NCBI GenBank assembly: GCA_017437745.1
Contig: JAFRYI010000009.1
Span: forward strand, 1 to 64,000
Direction of reading: 5' to 3'
Length of the DNA stretch: 64,000 bases
Origin: Bacillota bacterium
GTDB lineage: Bacteria; Bacillota; Clostridia; Peptostreptococcales; Anaerovoracaceae
Of this stretch, positions 44,284 through 53,296 are shown piece after piece. The notes under the pieces were generated by a model, which worked only from the letters and a program-made list of their open reading frames with translations, had not been told where the DNA came from and did not search any database. The position numbers and the translations under genes were made by a program. Position 1 is the stretch's first letter. Each line of letters begins with the position of its first letter.

Positions 44284-45745
44284 TTTCTCTGCCCTCCTTT
44301 CTGAATTCATCTATGAATCCGGCCGCGAACCAAAGGCAGCAGGCGATCACCGCGCCGGCAACTCCGCCTATTACTGCCTTCTTAAGATTCGACGGACTGA
44401 AGAAGCTCTCCGCTTTGGTCTGAGCCGAAGTTGTATTCATGAATCCGTTCATTATGGTGTCGCTGTTTATGAATTCCTTAGCGTAACCGGTGACGAGTTC
44501 GTAGACCTCTGTGGCGTTTTCATAGACCTTGTTGAAGTCCGCGTCTGCCTTGGCAAGTTCCTCCGGGGAGACCTCTCCGCCGAAAGCTACGACTCTTTTC
44601 TCCAGGTCCGCTATGGTCTGGTTGAGCTCAGCCTGGCGGTCGTACAGTTCCACCTGGGAGAGGACCATGTCGTTATAGTATTCCGTGGTGATCATCGCGT
44701 TCTGCTTGGCCTGATCGTCGGAACCGGTAACGGAAATGATCTCGTTCTTATACTCGTCTATGATCTTCTGTACGCTGGCAATGTTGCCTTCGACCTTTGA
44801 AAGCTCCAGTTTAGCGTTTCTGAGGGAGAACTGCAGCCTGTTCAGGAGATCCGCGGGCGTCTTGGATATTCCGCCGCTGATGAGAGTAGCGCTCAGGTAG
44901 TTGAGGTCCACATCGTTGAAGGACGAAATGACGGCGCTGAGATCGCTGAAGGTAAGCCCGTTGCTGGGACTGGTGTATTCCGGATAAAGTTCCGCCTTCT
45001 CGTCGCAGTATTTCTTGAACGCGGTCATTACGGTCTTGATCAGGTCCAGGCTCTCCAGATAGTCAAGATCGCCGGTAGCGGCGTCGCTCAGATCGCCTTC
45101 AGGAAGATCGTAATCCGCCTTGGTCTCGTAGAGATAGTTGTTGTACTCTTTGATGATGTTGTTGAGCAGATCCGATATCTCCGAAGAACTTAGATACACC
45201 TTCCTGGAAGAGCCTTCTTCTCCGAAACCGTTATTGAGTGTAACGATGTATGTGTCCTCGTACTCGAGAGCAATGGTCGCAGCCTGTCCTACGGTAGATC
45301 CGCTGGCTTTGATCTGCTCCTGAAGTACTTCTATCCTCTGCCTTACGGATTCGGTGAGCAGCTGCTCCACCTTGAGGTTGGCTTCTACTCTGGAAACACT
45401 TATCTGATCCTTGAGCTTTGTCTTATCCAGGGCTGCGGCTATTACGCTCGAAGAAAAGCTGAGCCTGTCGGGCTTCTTCTCTTCGTCCGTCTTTCCGTCG
45501 ACATTCTCGTAAGTCAGCTTTACCACGGCGCTGGTGTCCGGGTCCTTTCTGGATATCTCCGCCATGAACAGAGGCACTATAAGGCCCACGATCAGAAGGA
45601 TCGCGATAAGCCTTAAGAAGACCTTCTTTTTGGCGCCCATGTTGCGGAAGACGTTTACGAGAGATATCTCCCCGTCGCCTTCGCTCTGGTGGTTGACGTA
45701 TAGCTCCACCTTCTGGCTGGCGTCTTTTTTATCTAACTGTTCCAA
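44276..45745 (-). CDS. CpsC/Wzz-like chain-length protein, first copy
   Basis: A 489-residue relative of the next gene: a cytosolic start, a membrane helix at about 45-66 (LRLIAILLIVGLIVPLFM), a long helical extracytoplasmic region, and a C-terminal helix (AVIGGVAGAVIACCLWFAAG). The start TTG 45743-45745 is chosen for AAGGAG 8 bases upstream; it is the first gene of the polysaccharide operon. No partner tyrosine kinase (CpsD) or phosphatase is found in the locus, which is unusual for a Gram-positive capsule system. Confidence 0.8.
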   Translation of the reverse strand: MEQLDKKDASQKVELYVNHQSEGDGEISLVNVFRNMGAKKKVFLRLIAILLIVGLIVPLFMAEISRKDPDTSAVVKLTYENVDGKTDEEKKPDRLSFSSSVIAAALDKTKLKDQISVSRVEANLKVEQLLTESVRQRIEVLQEQIKASGSTVGQAATIALEYEDTYIVTLNNGFGEEGSSRKVYLSSSEISDLLNNIIKEYNNYLYETKADYDLPEGDLSDAATGDLDYLESLDLIKTVMTAFKKYCDEKAELYPEYTSPSNGLTFSDLSAVISSFNDVDLNYLSATLISGGISKTPADLLNRLQFSLRNAKLELSKVEGNIASVQKIIDEYKNEIISVTGSDDQAKQNAMITTEYYNDMVLSQVELYDRQAELNQTIADLEKRVVAFGGEVSPEELAKADADFNKVYENATEVYELVTGYAKEFINSDTIMNGFMNTTSAQTKAESFFSPSNLKKAVIGGVAGAVIACCLWFAAGFIDEFRKEGRENA

Positions 45746-45862
45746 TACGTTGTCTCCTTGTAATTCGATTCTATGGATTGCTGTTCTGTTACTGTTTCGA
45801 AAATGATCTCTTAGCGTTTTACCCGACGCAAACATATGGTACGCCTAGGTATCATTTGTTGC

Positions 45863-45891
45863 ATTATAACCTATATTTAAGAATAATACAA
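45863..45891 (-). promoter_or_regulatory. Promoter of the polysaccharide operon
   Basis: TTGTAT (45886-45891) and TATAAT (45863-45868) on minus are 17 bases apart. The leader to the TTG at 45745 is about 110 bases and shows no obvious attenuator. Confidence 0.65.
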
Positions 45892-45910
45892 CTTTATTAA
45901 CTTTATTATA

Positions 45911-45940
45911 TAGAAAACCGGGAGCGGATGCCCCCGGTAT
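45911..45940 (-). terminator. Terminator of thrS
   Basis: On minus a GC-rich stem, CCGGGGGC with GCTCCCGG (one mismatch), around an ATCC loop is followed by TTTTC. It separates thrS from the polysaccharide promoter. The rest of the 198-bp interval holds the thrS end only. Confidence 0.75.
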
Positions 45941-46033
45941 CGTTTGATATTACATTCGGCGAAAAGCGTTGGAATTTCAACGCTCACAGAAACTGCAACC
46001 GATGCACTCGGCCTGCGGTCTTTGCCGTCGCTA

Positions 46034-47791
46034 TTATTTTATCTTCTTGTTGTACACGTCGTCCTTCAGGATGGCCAGGAAATCGCCCAGCTGCATGGTG
46101 CCCAGATCGCCTTCAGACCTGTGGCGCGGAGCCAGCGTGCCGGCCTCCATGTCGCGGTCTCCGACCACGATCATGTACGGGACTTTTTCCATCTGAGCGT
46201 CGCGGATCTTGCGGCCCGTCTTCTCGTTGCGCTTGTCGACCTCGACACGGTATCCGAGCCCCTCGAGCTTCTCCTTGATGCCGTCCGCGTAGCCGTATGC
46301 TCTGTCCGTTACGGGCAGGATCTTTACCTGCACCGGAGACAGCCATGTGGGGAACGCACCCGCGAAGTGCTCCGTAATTACGCCTATGAAGCGCTCTATG
46401 GAACCGTAAACGACGCGGTGTATCATTACCGGAGTCTGCTTCTCTGAATTGGAATCCGTGTATTCCAGATCGAACCTTCCGGGCAGCTGGTAGTCCAGCT
46501 GGATTGTGCCGCACTGCCATACTCTTCCCAGAGAGTCCGTTACGTGGAAGTCCAGTTTGGGGCCGTAGAACGCTCCGTCGCCGGGGTTGACTTCGTAGGT
46601 CTTGCCTATGGACGTTATGGCGTCCGCGAGGGCCGCTTCCGCCTTCTCCCAGTCGCCGCGGGTGCCGATGTGGTCCTCGGGCATCGTGGAAAGAACGATC
46701 TTATACGGCAGTCCGAACACATTGTAAACTTCGTCTATCAGCTTGGTGATGCGCACTACTTCGCCCTGTATCTGGTCCTTGGCAAGCAGTATGTGGGCAT
46801 CGTCCTGAGTGAAGCACCTTACGCGGAACATTCCGTGAAGAGCTCCGGACAGCTCGTGTCTGTGCACCCTGCCAAGTTCGCCGTAGCGCAGAGGCAGATC
46901 CCTGTAGCTGTGCGGCTCAAGGGCGTATACCAGTATGGAACCGGGGCAGTTCATGGGCTTTATCGCGTAGTCCTCGTCCTCGATCACCGTGGTGTACATG
47001 TTGTCCTTGTAGTGATCCCAGTGGCCGGACGTCTCCCAGAGAGTACGCTTCATGATCTGAGGCGTGGAGATCTCCAGGTAGTCGTATTTCTTGTGCATCT
47101 GCCTCCAGTAGTCGATGAGCAGGTTCTGCAGTATCATGCCCTTGGGCAGGTAGAACGGGAAGCCGGGAGCCTCGTCGCGGAACGCGAACAGACCCAGCTC
47201 TCTGCCGAGCTTTCTGTGGTCCCTCTTCTTGGCTTCTTCTATGCGCTCCAGATACTGTTCCAGCTCTTCCTTCTTCTGGAAGGCTATTCCGTATATGCGC
47301 TGAAGCGTCTCCCTGTTGGAGTCGCCTCTCCAGTACGCGGCGTTGCAGGTGAGCAGCTTGAACGCGTTGTGCTTTACGCGGCTGGTGCTGTCCAGGTGCG
47401 GTCCGGCGCACAGATCGGTGAACTCTCCCTGCCTGTAGAACGAGATAGCCTCGCCTTCGGGCAGGTCGTTAATAAGTTCGACCTTAAAGGGCTCTTCCTT
47501 TTCCTTCATGAAGGCGATCGCTTCGTCTCTGGGGAGCTCGAAACGCTCTATCTTAAGCCCTTCCTTGCATATCTTCTTCATCTCCGCCTCTATCTGCTCC
47601 ATGTGCTCCGGAGTAAAGGCGAAGGGCGCCAGCATGTCGTAATACCATCCTTCCGCGATGGACGGACCTATGGCCAGCTTTACTTCCGGCCACAGCCTCT
47701 TTACGGCCTGCGCCATGATGTGAGAGCAAGTATGCCAATACGTCTGGCGGTACTCCTCGTTCTCAAAGGTGTATTTGTTTTCCTCTGACAT
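46034..47791 (-). CDS. thrS: Threonyl-tRNA synthetase without TGS domain
   Basis: A 585-residue class II synthetase. It starts directly with the editing/SAD domain (YWHTCSHIMAQAVKRLWPEV); GEFTDLCAGPHL carries editing-site residues. The catalytic core has PMNCPGSILVY with zinc-site Cys, ELGRVHRHELSGALHGMFRVR (motif 2), and VVYGSIERFIGVITEH (motif 3). The usual N-terminal TGS domain (about 60 residues) is absent, as in some other Firmicute ThrRS. ATG 47791 follows AAGGAGG. The leader is about 36 bases, too short for a T-box. Confidence 0.96.
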   Translation of the reverse strand: MSEENKYTFENEEYRQTYWHTCSHIMAQAVKRLWPEVKLAIGPSIAEGWYYDMLAPFAFTPEHMEQIEAEMKKICKEGLKIERFELPRDEAIAFMKEKEEPFKVELINDLPEGEAISFYRQGEFTDLCAGPHLDSTSRVKHNAFKLLTCNAAYWRGDSNRETLQRIYGIAFQKKEELEQYLERIEEAKKRDHRKLGRELGLFAFRDEAPGFPFYLPKGMILQNLLIDYWRQMHKKYDYLEISTPQIMKRTLWETSGHWDHYKDNMYTTVIEDEDYAIKPMNCPGSILVYALEPHSYRDLPLRYGELGRVHRHELSGALHGMFRVRCFTQDDAHILLAKDQIQGEVVRITKLIDEVYNVFGLPYKIVLSTMPEDHIGTRGDWEKAEAALADAITSIGKTYEVNPGDGAFYGPKLDFHVTDSLGRVWQCGTIQLDYQLPGRFDLEYTDSNSEKQTPVMIHRVVYGSIERFIGVITEHFAGAFPTWLSPVQVKILPVTDRAYGYADGIKEKLEGLGYRVEVDKRNEKTGRKIRDAQMEKVPYMIVVGDRDMEAGTLAPRHRSEGDLGTMQLGDFLAILKDDVYNKKIK

Positions 47792-47833
47792 TATTATTCC
47801 TCCTTATACGTCAAGGCTAAAATACTTTGCAGT

Positions 47834-47862
47834 ATTATACTCCACGAAACCTTCATTTGCAA
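47834..47862 (-). promoter_or_regulatory. Promoter of thrS, sharing its -35 box with the divergent gene
   Basis: TTGCAA (47857-47862) and TATAAT (47834-47839) on minus are 17 bases apart. TTGCAA is palindromic and is also the -35 box of the plus-strand promoter. Confidence 0.75.
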
Positions 47863-47885
47863 GAAAAAGAGGACTGTGCTATGAT
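47857..47885 (+). promoter_or_regulatory. Promoter of the small membrane protein gene, same -35 box
   Basis: The same TTGCAA (47857-47862) is 17 bases before TATGAT (47880-47885), preceded by TGC as an extended -10. RNA polymerase cannot occupy both directions at once. Confidence 0.7.
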
Positions 47886-47964
47886 GCCCTTGCAAGACGG
47901 GCGCGAGCCCGCGGAATGAAGCTCCGGAGTCTCCGGCGCCGCGCGTTTAAAAGGAGAGATCCCA

Positions 47965-48648
47965 TTGGAAAAGAAGCCTGTCAAAGGTAAGACCATTAAG
48001 GGAAAACTGATAACGACCGTCACCGCGCTGTCCCTATTTACAGGTGTCGCGGCGGGGACTGTGTTCGATTCGCCCTCGGAGATAACCCTTTCCGACGTAA
48101 AGGAGCCTACTCCCATCGTGGAGGTCGTGGACCTCGGCAAGAAAGACTCCCCCATAAAGGTCGAAGAACCCGGCAGAACGACGGCCGAAGAAGAAAAGAA
48201 GACCATAAAGCAGCGCATTAAAGAGCGCGTGCAGGCGATGCCCGCGGCCGTGCGTACCGTAGTGGTGCTTCCGCTCTACTATGTCGGCACCGTAGTTACC
48301 AGGCTTGCCGGAGCCGCCTTCTCCACGATAATGACGCCTGTGCTTGCGGCCGTCCTCAAGTGGGTGGTGCTGGCGCTGGTCATCTTTGCCGGAGTCGCGC
48401 TGGCGCTTAAGGCAATATTTCCGGACATTCCGCTTAAAAAACTTCTCCGCCCCAGGAACTTCCTGTACGTTCTTATAGGAGTCGCGGTCATAGCGCTCAT
48501 CGACAAGGCCATGCCGCTGATATTCTCCGACTACAGACAGTGGGCGGACACGATAGCGTTTACCCTTGGACTCATAGTCGTCATAATCATCGTGGTGCCG
48601 ACGGCTGTCAGCATTTCCCGGAAGCGCCGTTCCAAAGCAGCTGCGTAG
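47965..48648 (+). CDS. Membrane protein of unknown function
   Basis: A 227-residue protein. A Lys-rich start and a first hydrophobic segment (LITTVTALSLFTGVAAGTVF) are followed by an extracytoplasmic or cytosolic charged region of about 60 residues, then four hydrophobic segments in the C-terminal half, ending in a basic tail (RKRRSK). I do not recognise the family. TTG 47965 is preceded by AAAGGAGAG. It is divergent from thrS and shares the promoter box. Confidence 0.7.
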   Translation: MEKKPVKGKTIKGKLITTVTALSLFTGVAAGTVFDSPSEITLSDVKEPTPIVEVVDLGKKDSPIKVEEPGRTTAEEEKKTIKQRIKERVQAMPAAVRTVVVLPLYYVGTVVTRLAGAAFSTIMTPVLAAVLKWVVLALVIFAGVALALKAIFPDIPLKKLLRPRNFLYVLIGVAVIALIDKAMPLIFSDYRQWADTIAFTLGLIVVIIIVVPTAVSISRKRRSKAAA

Positions 48649-48702
48649 TTACTTGCCGGAGAACTCAGGACGCCGCAAACTTGCGACATTCATTCAGTTT
48701 TT

Positions 48703-49380
48703 TCAGGACGCCCCGAAGGCGTCCTTTAATATGTCGTCCGCTATTCGTTCAATGTCGGATCTTGCCGCGGCGCGCGGTATCATGAACACTCTGTTCTCCT
48801 TAACTCCAAGCAGTTCGGAGACTATTCTTTCCGTATAGACGCCGTCCTGAGAGAAACGGTCAAGAATGTATCCGTTTATCTTAAGCTCCAGTTTTTCGTA
48901 CAGAGGCCTGAGCCACTCGAACCTGCGGAAGCTCTCCTCCGACTCCGAGAACACCGAATAGACGCTGTCCGAAGCGAACAGCGCTCCCAGAGACAATCCC
49001 CGGACAAGCTCCGATCCGCTGTCGCAGATCACCAGATCGTAATCCGCGGCAGCTCTCTTAAGGAACGATTCCGTCTGATCCGGCGGAAAGACCCCGGTCC
49101 TGTCGCTTGGTCCAGCTCCGGATATGACCGATAAGTCTCCGCGGCATCCTGCGCGTTCCGCAAGTCCCTTTGGCAGAGCCTTCCTTGCTGCCATGTACGG
49201 CCTTATGCTCTCCATGGAAGTGTCCGACAGTCCCGCTTTGGCGGAATCCGAATGGGACGCGTGGACCAGAAGCACCTTAAGATCCCTTCGCTTTTCCGCT
49301 ATCATCTCCGCGGTCCGCCTGGCGAGCCAAGCGCTGCCGCATTTGCTGTCTTCTCCGTGAAACGTAAATATCTTCTTCAT
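48703..49380 (-). CDS. Orphan MinD/TadZ-like P-loop protein with altered Walker A
   Basis: A 225-residue SIMIBI-type protein. The region equivalent to the deviant Walker A reads TFHGEDSKCGSAWLAR, without the normal GK[ST]. The Walker B-like segment DYDLVICDSGSELVRG is kept, and the C-terminal half has ELKINGYILDRFSQDG, as in TadZ/CpaE proteins. ATG 49380 is preceded by GGAGAGAG. No Tad gene is near; the Tad operon is 37 kb away. It may be a second polarity factor or a regulatory ParA-like protein; this is inference. Confidence 0.6.
   Translation of the reverse strand: MKKIFTFHGEDSKCGSAWLARRTAEMIAEKRRDLKVLLVHASHSDSAKAGLSDTSMESIRPYMAARKALPKGLAERAGCRGDLSVISGAGPSDRTGVFPPDQTESFLKRAAADYDLVICDSGSELVRGLSLGALFASDSVYSVFSESEESFRRFEWLRPLYEKLELKINGYILDRFSQDGVYTERIVSELLGVKENRVFMIPRAAARSDIERIADDILKDAFGAS
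48705..48728 (+). terminator. Terminator inside the 3' end of the opposing gene
   Basis: AGGACGCC (48705-48712) pairs with GGCGTCCT (48718-48725) and is followed by TTTAAT on plus. It lies over the last codons of the convergent MinD-like gene. Confidence 0.5.
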
Positions 49381-49428
49381 GGCCTCTCTCCGAGGCATCT
49401 CCCGCATTCGGATGATAATCAGGTCACG

Positions 49429-49469
49429 AAAAAAAGTAAACGGCACACATCGGAATGTGTACCGTTTTT
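49429..49469. terminator. Terminator downstream of the MTA/SAH deaminase gene
   Basis: AAACGGcACACAT and ATGTGTaCCGTTT form a stem with one internal mismatch. A and T tracts on both sides allow use in either direction. It lies in the 171-bp gap between the deaminase stop and the MinD-like start. Confidence 0.7.
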
Positions 49470-49551
49470 GCGTAATGTTTGTATCGTTTTGACCAAAGCG
49501 GCTTCTGCCCGGAAAGCCCCCGGCCGGAAGCCCGCAGACAGAAGATCCGGT

Positions 49552-50934
49552 CTATTCGTACAGTCTGGCGCTTGCTTCCAGAAGCTCTTTCTTCGCCTCG
49601 TCGATGTCGATGGTGAAGAACTTCCCGTCCTCGTACAGGACCTTTCCGTCGACCATGGTCATGCGTACGTCGGACGCCTGCGCGCTGTAGATCAGGAGCG
49701 CCACAGGATCCGTAGCCGGAAGCATGTGCGGTCCGGTCATGTCCACGGCAATGATGTCCGCCTTATACCCTTCCTTCAGGATGCCGGTGTCCGGACGTCC
49801 CAGCGCCTTAGCGCCGTTTACGGTAGCCATGTCCAGTACCTGAGCGTCCGTAAGAGCCGTTGGATCGTGCTCGGCGCCCTTTGCAACCAGTGCTGCCAGG
49901 TGCATCTCTTCGAACATGTTGAGGTTGTTGTTGCTGGCGACTCCGTCTGTGCCCAGGGCGACGTTTACTCCTGCGGCTATGGCCTCCGGTATCCTTGCGT
50001 GGCCGTTGCCGAGCTTAAGGTTGCTGGTCGGGTTGTGGACCAGAGTTACGCCTTTCTCCGCCATTATCCTGAAGTCCCCGTCTGTGGCCCAGACGCAGTG
50101 CGCCGCGTAGGTCGGATTATCCAGGATCCCCATGGATTCCAGGTATTCCATCGGTGTCTTATTGTGGCGAAGGATGCATTCCATGTGTTCCTTTTCGGTC
50201 TCGGATACGTGGACGTTCACACTCTTGTGCATCACGGAATTGGCCTCGCTTATGGCCTTTACGAACTTGTCCGTGGAAAGATACTCCGAGTGCAGCGAAA
50301 AGTCCGCCTTCACCCTGCCGCTTGCCACGGCTCTCTTTATCTCCTCGGGGAGCGTCATGGTCTCTTTCGTCTCCGGAAGTTCTCTCATTGCTTCCGGGTT
50401 AATGTCCGCCTTGCCCTCCGTAACGTTTATGAAGTTGATGCATTCCGCGGTCCTGGGCCAGTCTCCCGGCTCGAGATCCTTGTCGAAACACAGTCCTACT
50501 CTGCAGAGATTTGCCTTTATCCCCGCCTTCGCGTACGCCAGCGACGCCGCGAACGGATAGTCGTACATGTCCGCTATCTGCGTGGTGCCGGAAGCCAGCA
50601 TCTCCGCGCAGGCCCAGGTAGTTCCGACCATTATGTCCTCCGGAGTCATTTTGGCCTCTATCGGGAAGATGGCTTCGTTGAGCCACCTGTCCAGAGGAAG
50701 TCCCGAACCGGCGCCGCGGATCAGGGTCATCGCCGAATGTCCGTGCGCGTTGACAAGTCCCGGCATGAGCATCTTTCCGCTCATGTCGCGCACGGCGTCC
50801 CAGTCCTCATCCGGCTCGTCGAAACCGATATAGCTTATGTATTCTCCGTCTACTCCCAGGCAGGCGTTCTGAAGGACGTTGTAGCCGTCCTCCTCGCGCA
50901 CAAGCACAGAAGCGTTCTTAAACAGTATCTTCAT
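49552..50934 (-). CDS. mtaD: MTA/SAH deaminase-type amidohydrolase
   Basis: A 460-residue amidohydrolase that deaminates 5'-methylthioadenosine or S-adenosylhomocysteine to the inosine forms. Metal and substrate motifs are present: VNAHGHSAM (HxH), VHVSETEKEHMECI, YAAHCVWATDGD, and LGTDGVASNNNLNMFEEM. A guanine- or cytosine-type deaminase is less likely. ATG 50934 overlaps the PNP stop by one base, with AAGGAG at good spacing. With PNP it forms a purine salvage pair. Confidence 0.87.
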   Translation of the reverse strand: MKILFKNASVLVREEDGYNVLQNACLGVDGEYISYIGFDEPDEDWDAVRDMSGKMLMPGLVNAHGHSAMTLIRGAGSGLPLDRWLNEAIFPIEAKMTPEDIMVGTTWACAEMLASGTTQIADMYDYPFAASLAYAKAGIKANLCRVGLCFDKDLEPGDWPRTAECINFINVTEGKADINPEAMRELPETKETMTLPEEIKRAVASGRVKADFSLHSEYLSTDKFVKAISEANSVMHKSVNVHVSETEKEHMECILRHNKTPMEYLESMGILDNPTYAAHCVWATDGDFRIMAEKGVTLVHNPTSNLKLGNGHARIPEAIAAGVNVALGTDGVASNNNLNMFEEMHLAALVAKGAEHDPTALTDAQVLDMATVNGAKALGRPDTGILKEGYKADIIAVDMTGPHMLPATDPVALLIYSAQASDVRMTMVDGKVLYEDGKFFTIDIDEAKKELLEASARLYE

Positions 50935-51758
50935 CAAAGACTCCTTATTATGTCAGCTACCAGAAGGCTGAACTTCGGTCCCGCCTTCTCTGCTATCTCT
51001 ATCACGTCTTCTTCAGAGAGCTTTACGTCCCAGATCCCGGCAGCCATGTTGGATATCATGGAAAGGCCCAGCACAGGCATGCCGCAGTGAGCGGCAGTCA
51101 GGGCTTCGGTGACAGTGGACATTCCCACGGCGTCTCCTCCGAGTATCCTTGCTGCCCTTATCTCCGCGGGGGTCTCGTACTGCGGGCCGGTAAAGAAGAA
51201 ATACACTCCCTCGTGGACGTTAAGTTCCGATCTTGCGGCGCATTCCCTGGCGACCTCCCGCATCTCCCTGCTGTACATGTTGCCCACGTCGAAGAACCTG
51301 GGGCCGAAATCGTCCGCGTTGGGACCGCACATGGGGCTCGCGCCGGTCATCTTAATATGGTCTTTTATTATCATTACGTCGCCGGGACGGTAGCTCTCGT
51401 TTACGGCTCCCGCGGCGTTGGTAAGTATCAGTCTTTTAACACCCATCAGCTTCATTACGCGCACAGGCGCGACCAGCTGCTGGTATTCGTAGCCTTCGTA
51501 GAAGTGGAACCTGCCGGACATGCACATCATCTTCTTGCCCTCCAGGGTGCCGAAGATGAACTTCCCGCTGTGGCCCGGAGCCGTCGATATCAGGAAGTTC
51601 GGAATGTCCTTATACAGTATCTCCACAGGGTCCTCGATCTGCGCGGCGAGGCCTCCCAGACCGGTGCCCAGGATGAGTCCCAGTTCCGGCTCGAAGCCGT
51701 TCAGCCTGGACCTTATGTAGTCCGCCGAGACCTGAAAATACTCACGGCCGTACTTCAT
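50934..51758 (-). CDS. Purine nucleoside phosphorylase
   Basis: A 274-residue trimeric-type PNP, splitting purine nucleosides with phosphate. It has LILGTGLGGLA, GRFHFYEGYEYQQ, LTNAAGAVN and GMSTVTEAL, as in mammalian/Bacillus PunA-type enzymes. It lies between the E2-like membrane protein and mtaD with 1-bp overlaps. Together with the deaminase it would recover hypoxanthine from MTA or SAH products. Confidence 0.92.
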   Translation of the reverse strand: MKYGREYFQVSADYIRSRLNGFEPELGLILGTGLGGLAAQIEDPVEILYKDIPNFLISTAPGHSGKFIFGTLEGKKMMCMSGRFHFYEGYEYQQLVAPVRVMKLMGVKRLILTNAAGAVNESYRPGDVMIIKDHIKMTGASPMCGPNADDFGPRFFDVGNMYSREMREVARECAARSELNVHEGVYFFFTGPQYETPAEIRAARILGGDAVGMSTVTEALTAAHCGMPVLGLSMISNMAAGIWDVKLSEEDVIEIAEKAGPKFSLLVADIIRSL

Positions 51759-53218
51759 CAGTATATATCCTCCTTAACTGTCTCCGGCTTTTCGTCCAGC
51801 TGATCCGGACGCAGCAGGATGGCCTTGAACTTCTTGAACGCCGCGGCGTAATACTGACCGTCGACTATCCTTTCGTCGGTAACGGCCTTAAAGTCGAAAT
51901 ACTTCTTCTTTTCCGGCTCTCCGTCGGAGTTCAGCTGCATCTCCGTCCTCTTGGCTCCGAACGCGATGAATACCGGAATGTTTCCGAAATCATACAGATG
52001 GTGGTAGATCGGAGGAATGCCCAGAGATCCCATGGACGTTATGAACAGCGATCCGTGGAACGGGCTCAGTTCCGTAAGTTCTTTCGGAATGAGTCCGAAA
52101 TAATCCAGGAGCTTAAGGAACCATATCACGAACTTAAGGAACACGCCGGGAATGAAGTTGAGCGCTCCTGCAAGCTTGTCGAAGCCGCTGTCCAGCTCTT
52201 CCTCGGCATTGGCCTCGAGCACCGCTGAATTGAACCTTTCGTAGACCTCATCGGCGGTAAGGCCGGGATCCAGGTCGACGGATATAATCGTCTCCGGACT
52301 TCCCAGCTTAAGGTCTTTCTTAACGACCATCTTTACGGTCAGGAACATCCTCTGATAGACCTTCTGGCCGGACAGGAAGCGCATTATTCCGGGGTATTCC
52401 GCGCACATTCTGACATACGAAGCCAGAAGCACATGCGTTATTCCGAAGTGCTTAAGACCTTCCTTGCGTTTTTTGTGGATGTATCTTTCGATGGCGGAAG
52501 CGTCGATGGAATAGTTCATCTGGTTGCTGGCTCCGCCCCTGTTGACCATTATGTAGGGAGAGACCTTGTCCAGCGGAATGCCTCCCCGCACGAGCCTTCC
52601 GTCCATGCGGTCGCCGTAGCGGAAGCGGTAAGGATCGCCCTCCTTATACGGCGGAAGCTTTTTCGCGGAAATGATCGCGAAGATGATGCCGAGGACCATC
52701 GCCAGTTCGGATATGAAATGTCCTTCCTTTAAGACCGCGGCGAAATCCACGCCCGACGGATCTCCGGGAAGCCCGGTCATATCGATCAGCATGAACAGCC
52801 AGGGCAGCAGATAGACCAGAAGCACCAGTATCTTTGTGCGTATCCTGCCGGAGAAAGTAAGATAATACAGGACCATCTGCGCGGCGCAGATGACGACGCC
52901 TGCTATTCCCAGCAGTTTAAGGCGCGGAAGCCTGATGAACGTTCCGGACAGTATGCCGTAGATGCTGCACAATCCCATGCATATCGCCGGCCTTACGGTC
53001 ACGAAGAAATACTTCTCGCCTCTTATCGGGAGCCTTGCTCCGAAGAAAAGAAGCGCGGCCAGCGGCAGAACGGCGCCGAAGACCACGAACCACAGGCCTC
53101 TGCCGTCCGCCTTCGTCAGCCAGATCACCCGGAATACGAAGGAAACGAGCATGGCCAGGGATGCCAGCCAGACGAAAACATTGCCGCGGCGGGCAGAATA
53201 CGTTGTTACCTTATCCAT
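51758..53218 (-). CDS. Membrane protein with degenerate E2-acyltransferase-like domain
   Basis: A 486-residue protein. The first 180 residues hold about six hydrophobic helices. The rest resembles the catalytic domain of 2-oxo acid dehydrogenase E2/chloramphenicol acetyltransferase: KHFGITHVLLASYVRM, KMVVKKDLKLGSPETIISVDL, FHGSLFITSMGSLGIPPIY, and FKAVTDERIVDGQYYAAAF. In E2 enzymes the active site is HxxxDG; here it is ERIVDG, so the catalytic His is Glu. No lipoyl domain is present. ATG 53218 follows GGAAGAG. It precedes PNP with a 1-bp overlap. The function is unknown. Confidence 0.7.
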   Translation of the reverse strand: MDKVTTYSARRGNVFVWLASLAMLVSFVFRVIWLTKADGRGLWFVVFGAVLPLAALLFFGARLPIRGEKYFFVTVRPAICMGLCSIYGILSGTFIRLPRLKLLGIAGVVICAAQMVLYYLTFSGRIRTKILVLLVYLLPWLFMLIDMTGLPGDPSGVDFAAVLKEGHFISELAMVLGIIFAIISAKKLPPYKEGDPYRFRYGDRMDGRLVRGGIPLDKVSPYIMVNRGGASNQMNYSIDASAIERYIHKKRKEGLKHFGITHVLLASYVRMCAEYPGIMRFLSGQKVYQRMFLTVKMVVKKDLKLGSPETIISVDLDPGLTADEVYERFNSAVLEANAEEELDSGFDKLAGALNFIPGVFLKFVIWFLKLLDYFGLIPKELTELSPFHGSLFITSMGSLGIPPIYHHLYDFGNIPVFIAFGAKRTEMQLNSDGEPEKKKYFDFKAVTDERIVDGQYYAAAFKKFKAILLRPDQLDEKPETVKEDIY

Positions 53219-53296
53219 AATCTCTTCCTTATGCAAGACCGGCGACAGCCGCCTGACGCGCTCCGCGCCGGCCTCGGTTGTTTATTTAAACCGTGG

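Noticed and set aside
47792..47964. T-box riboswitch for thrS
   Set aside because: The predicted thrS leader is about 36 bases and contains no specifier stem, T-box sequence or terminator.
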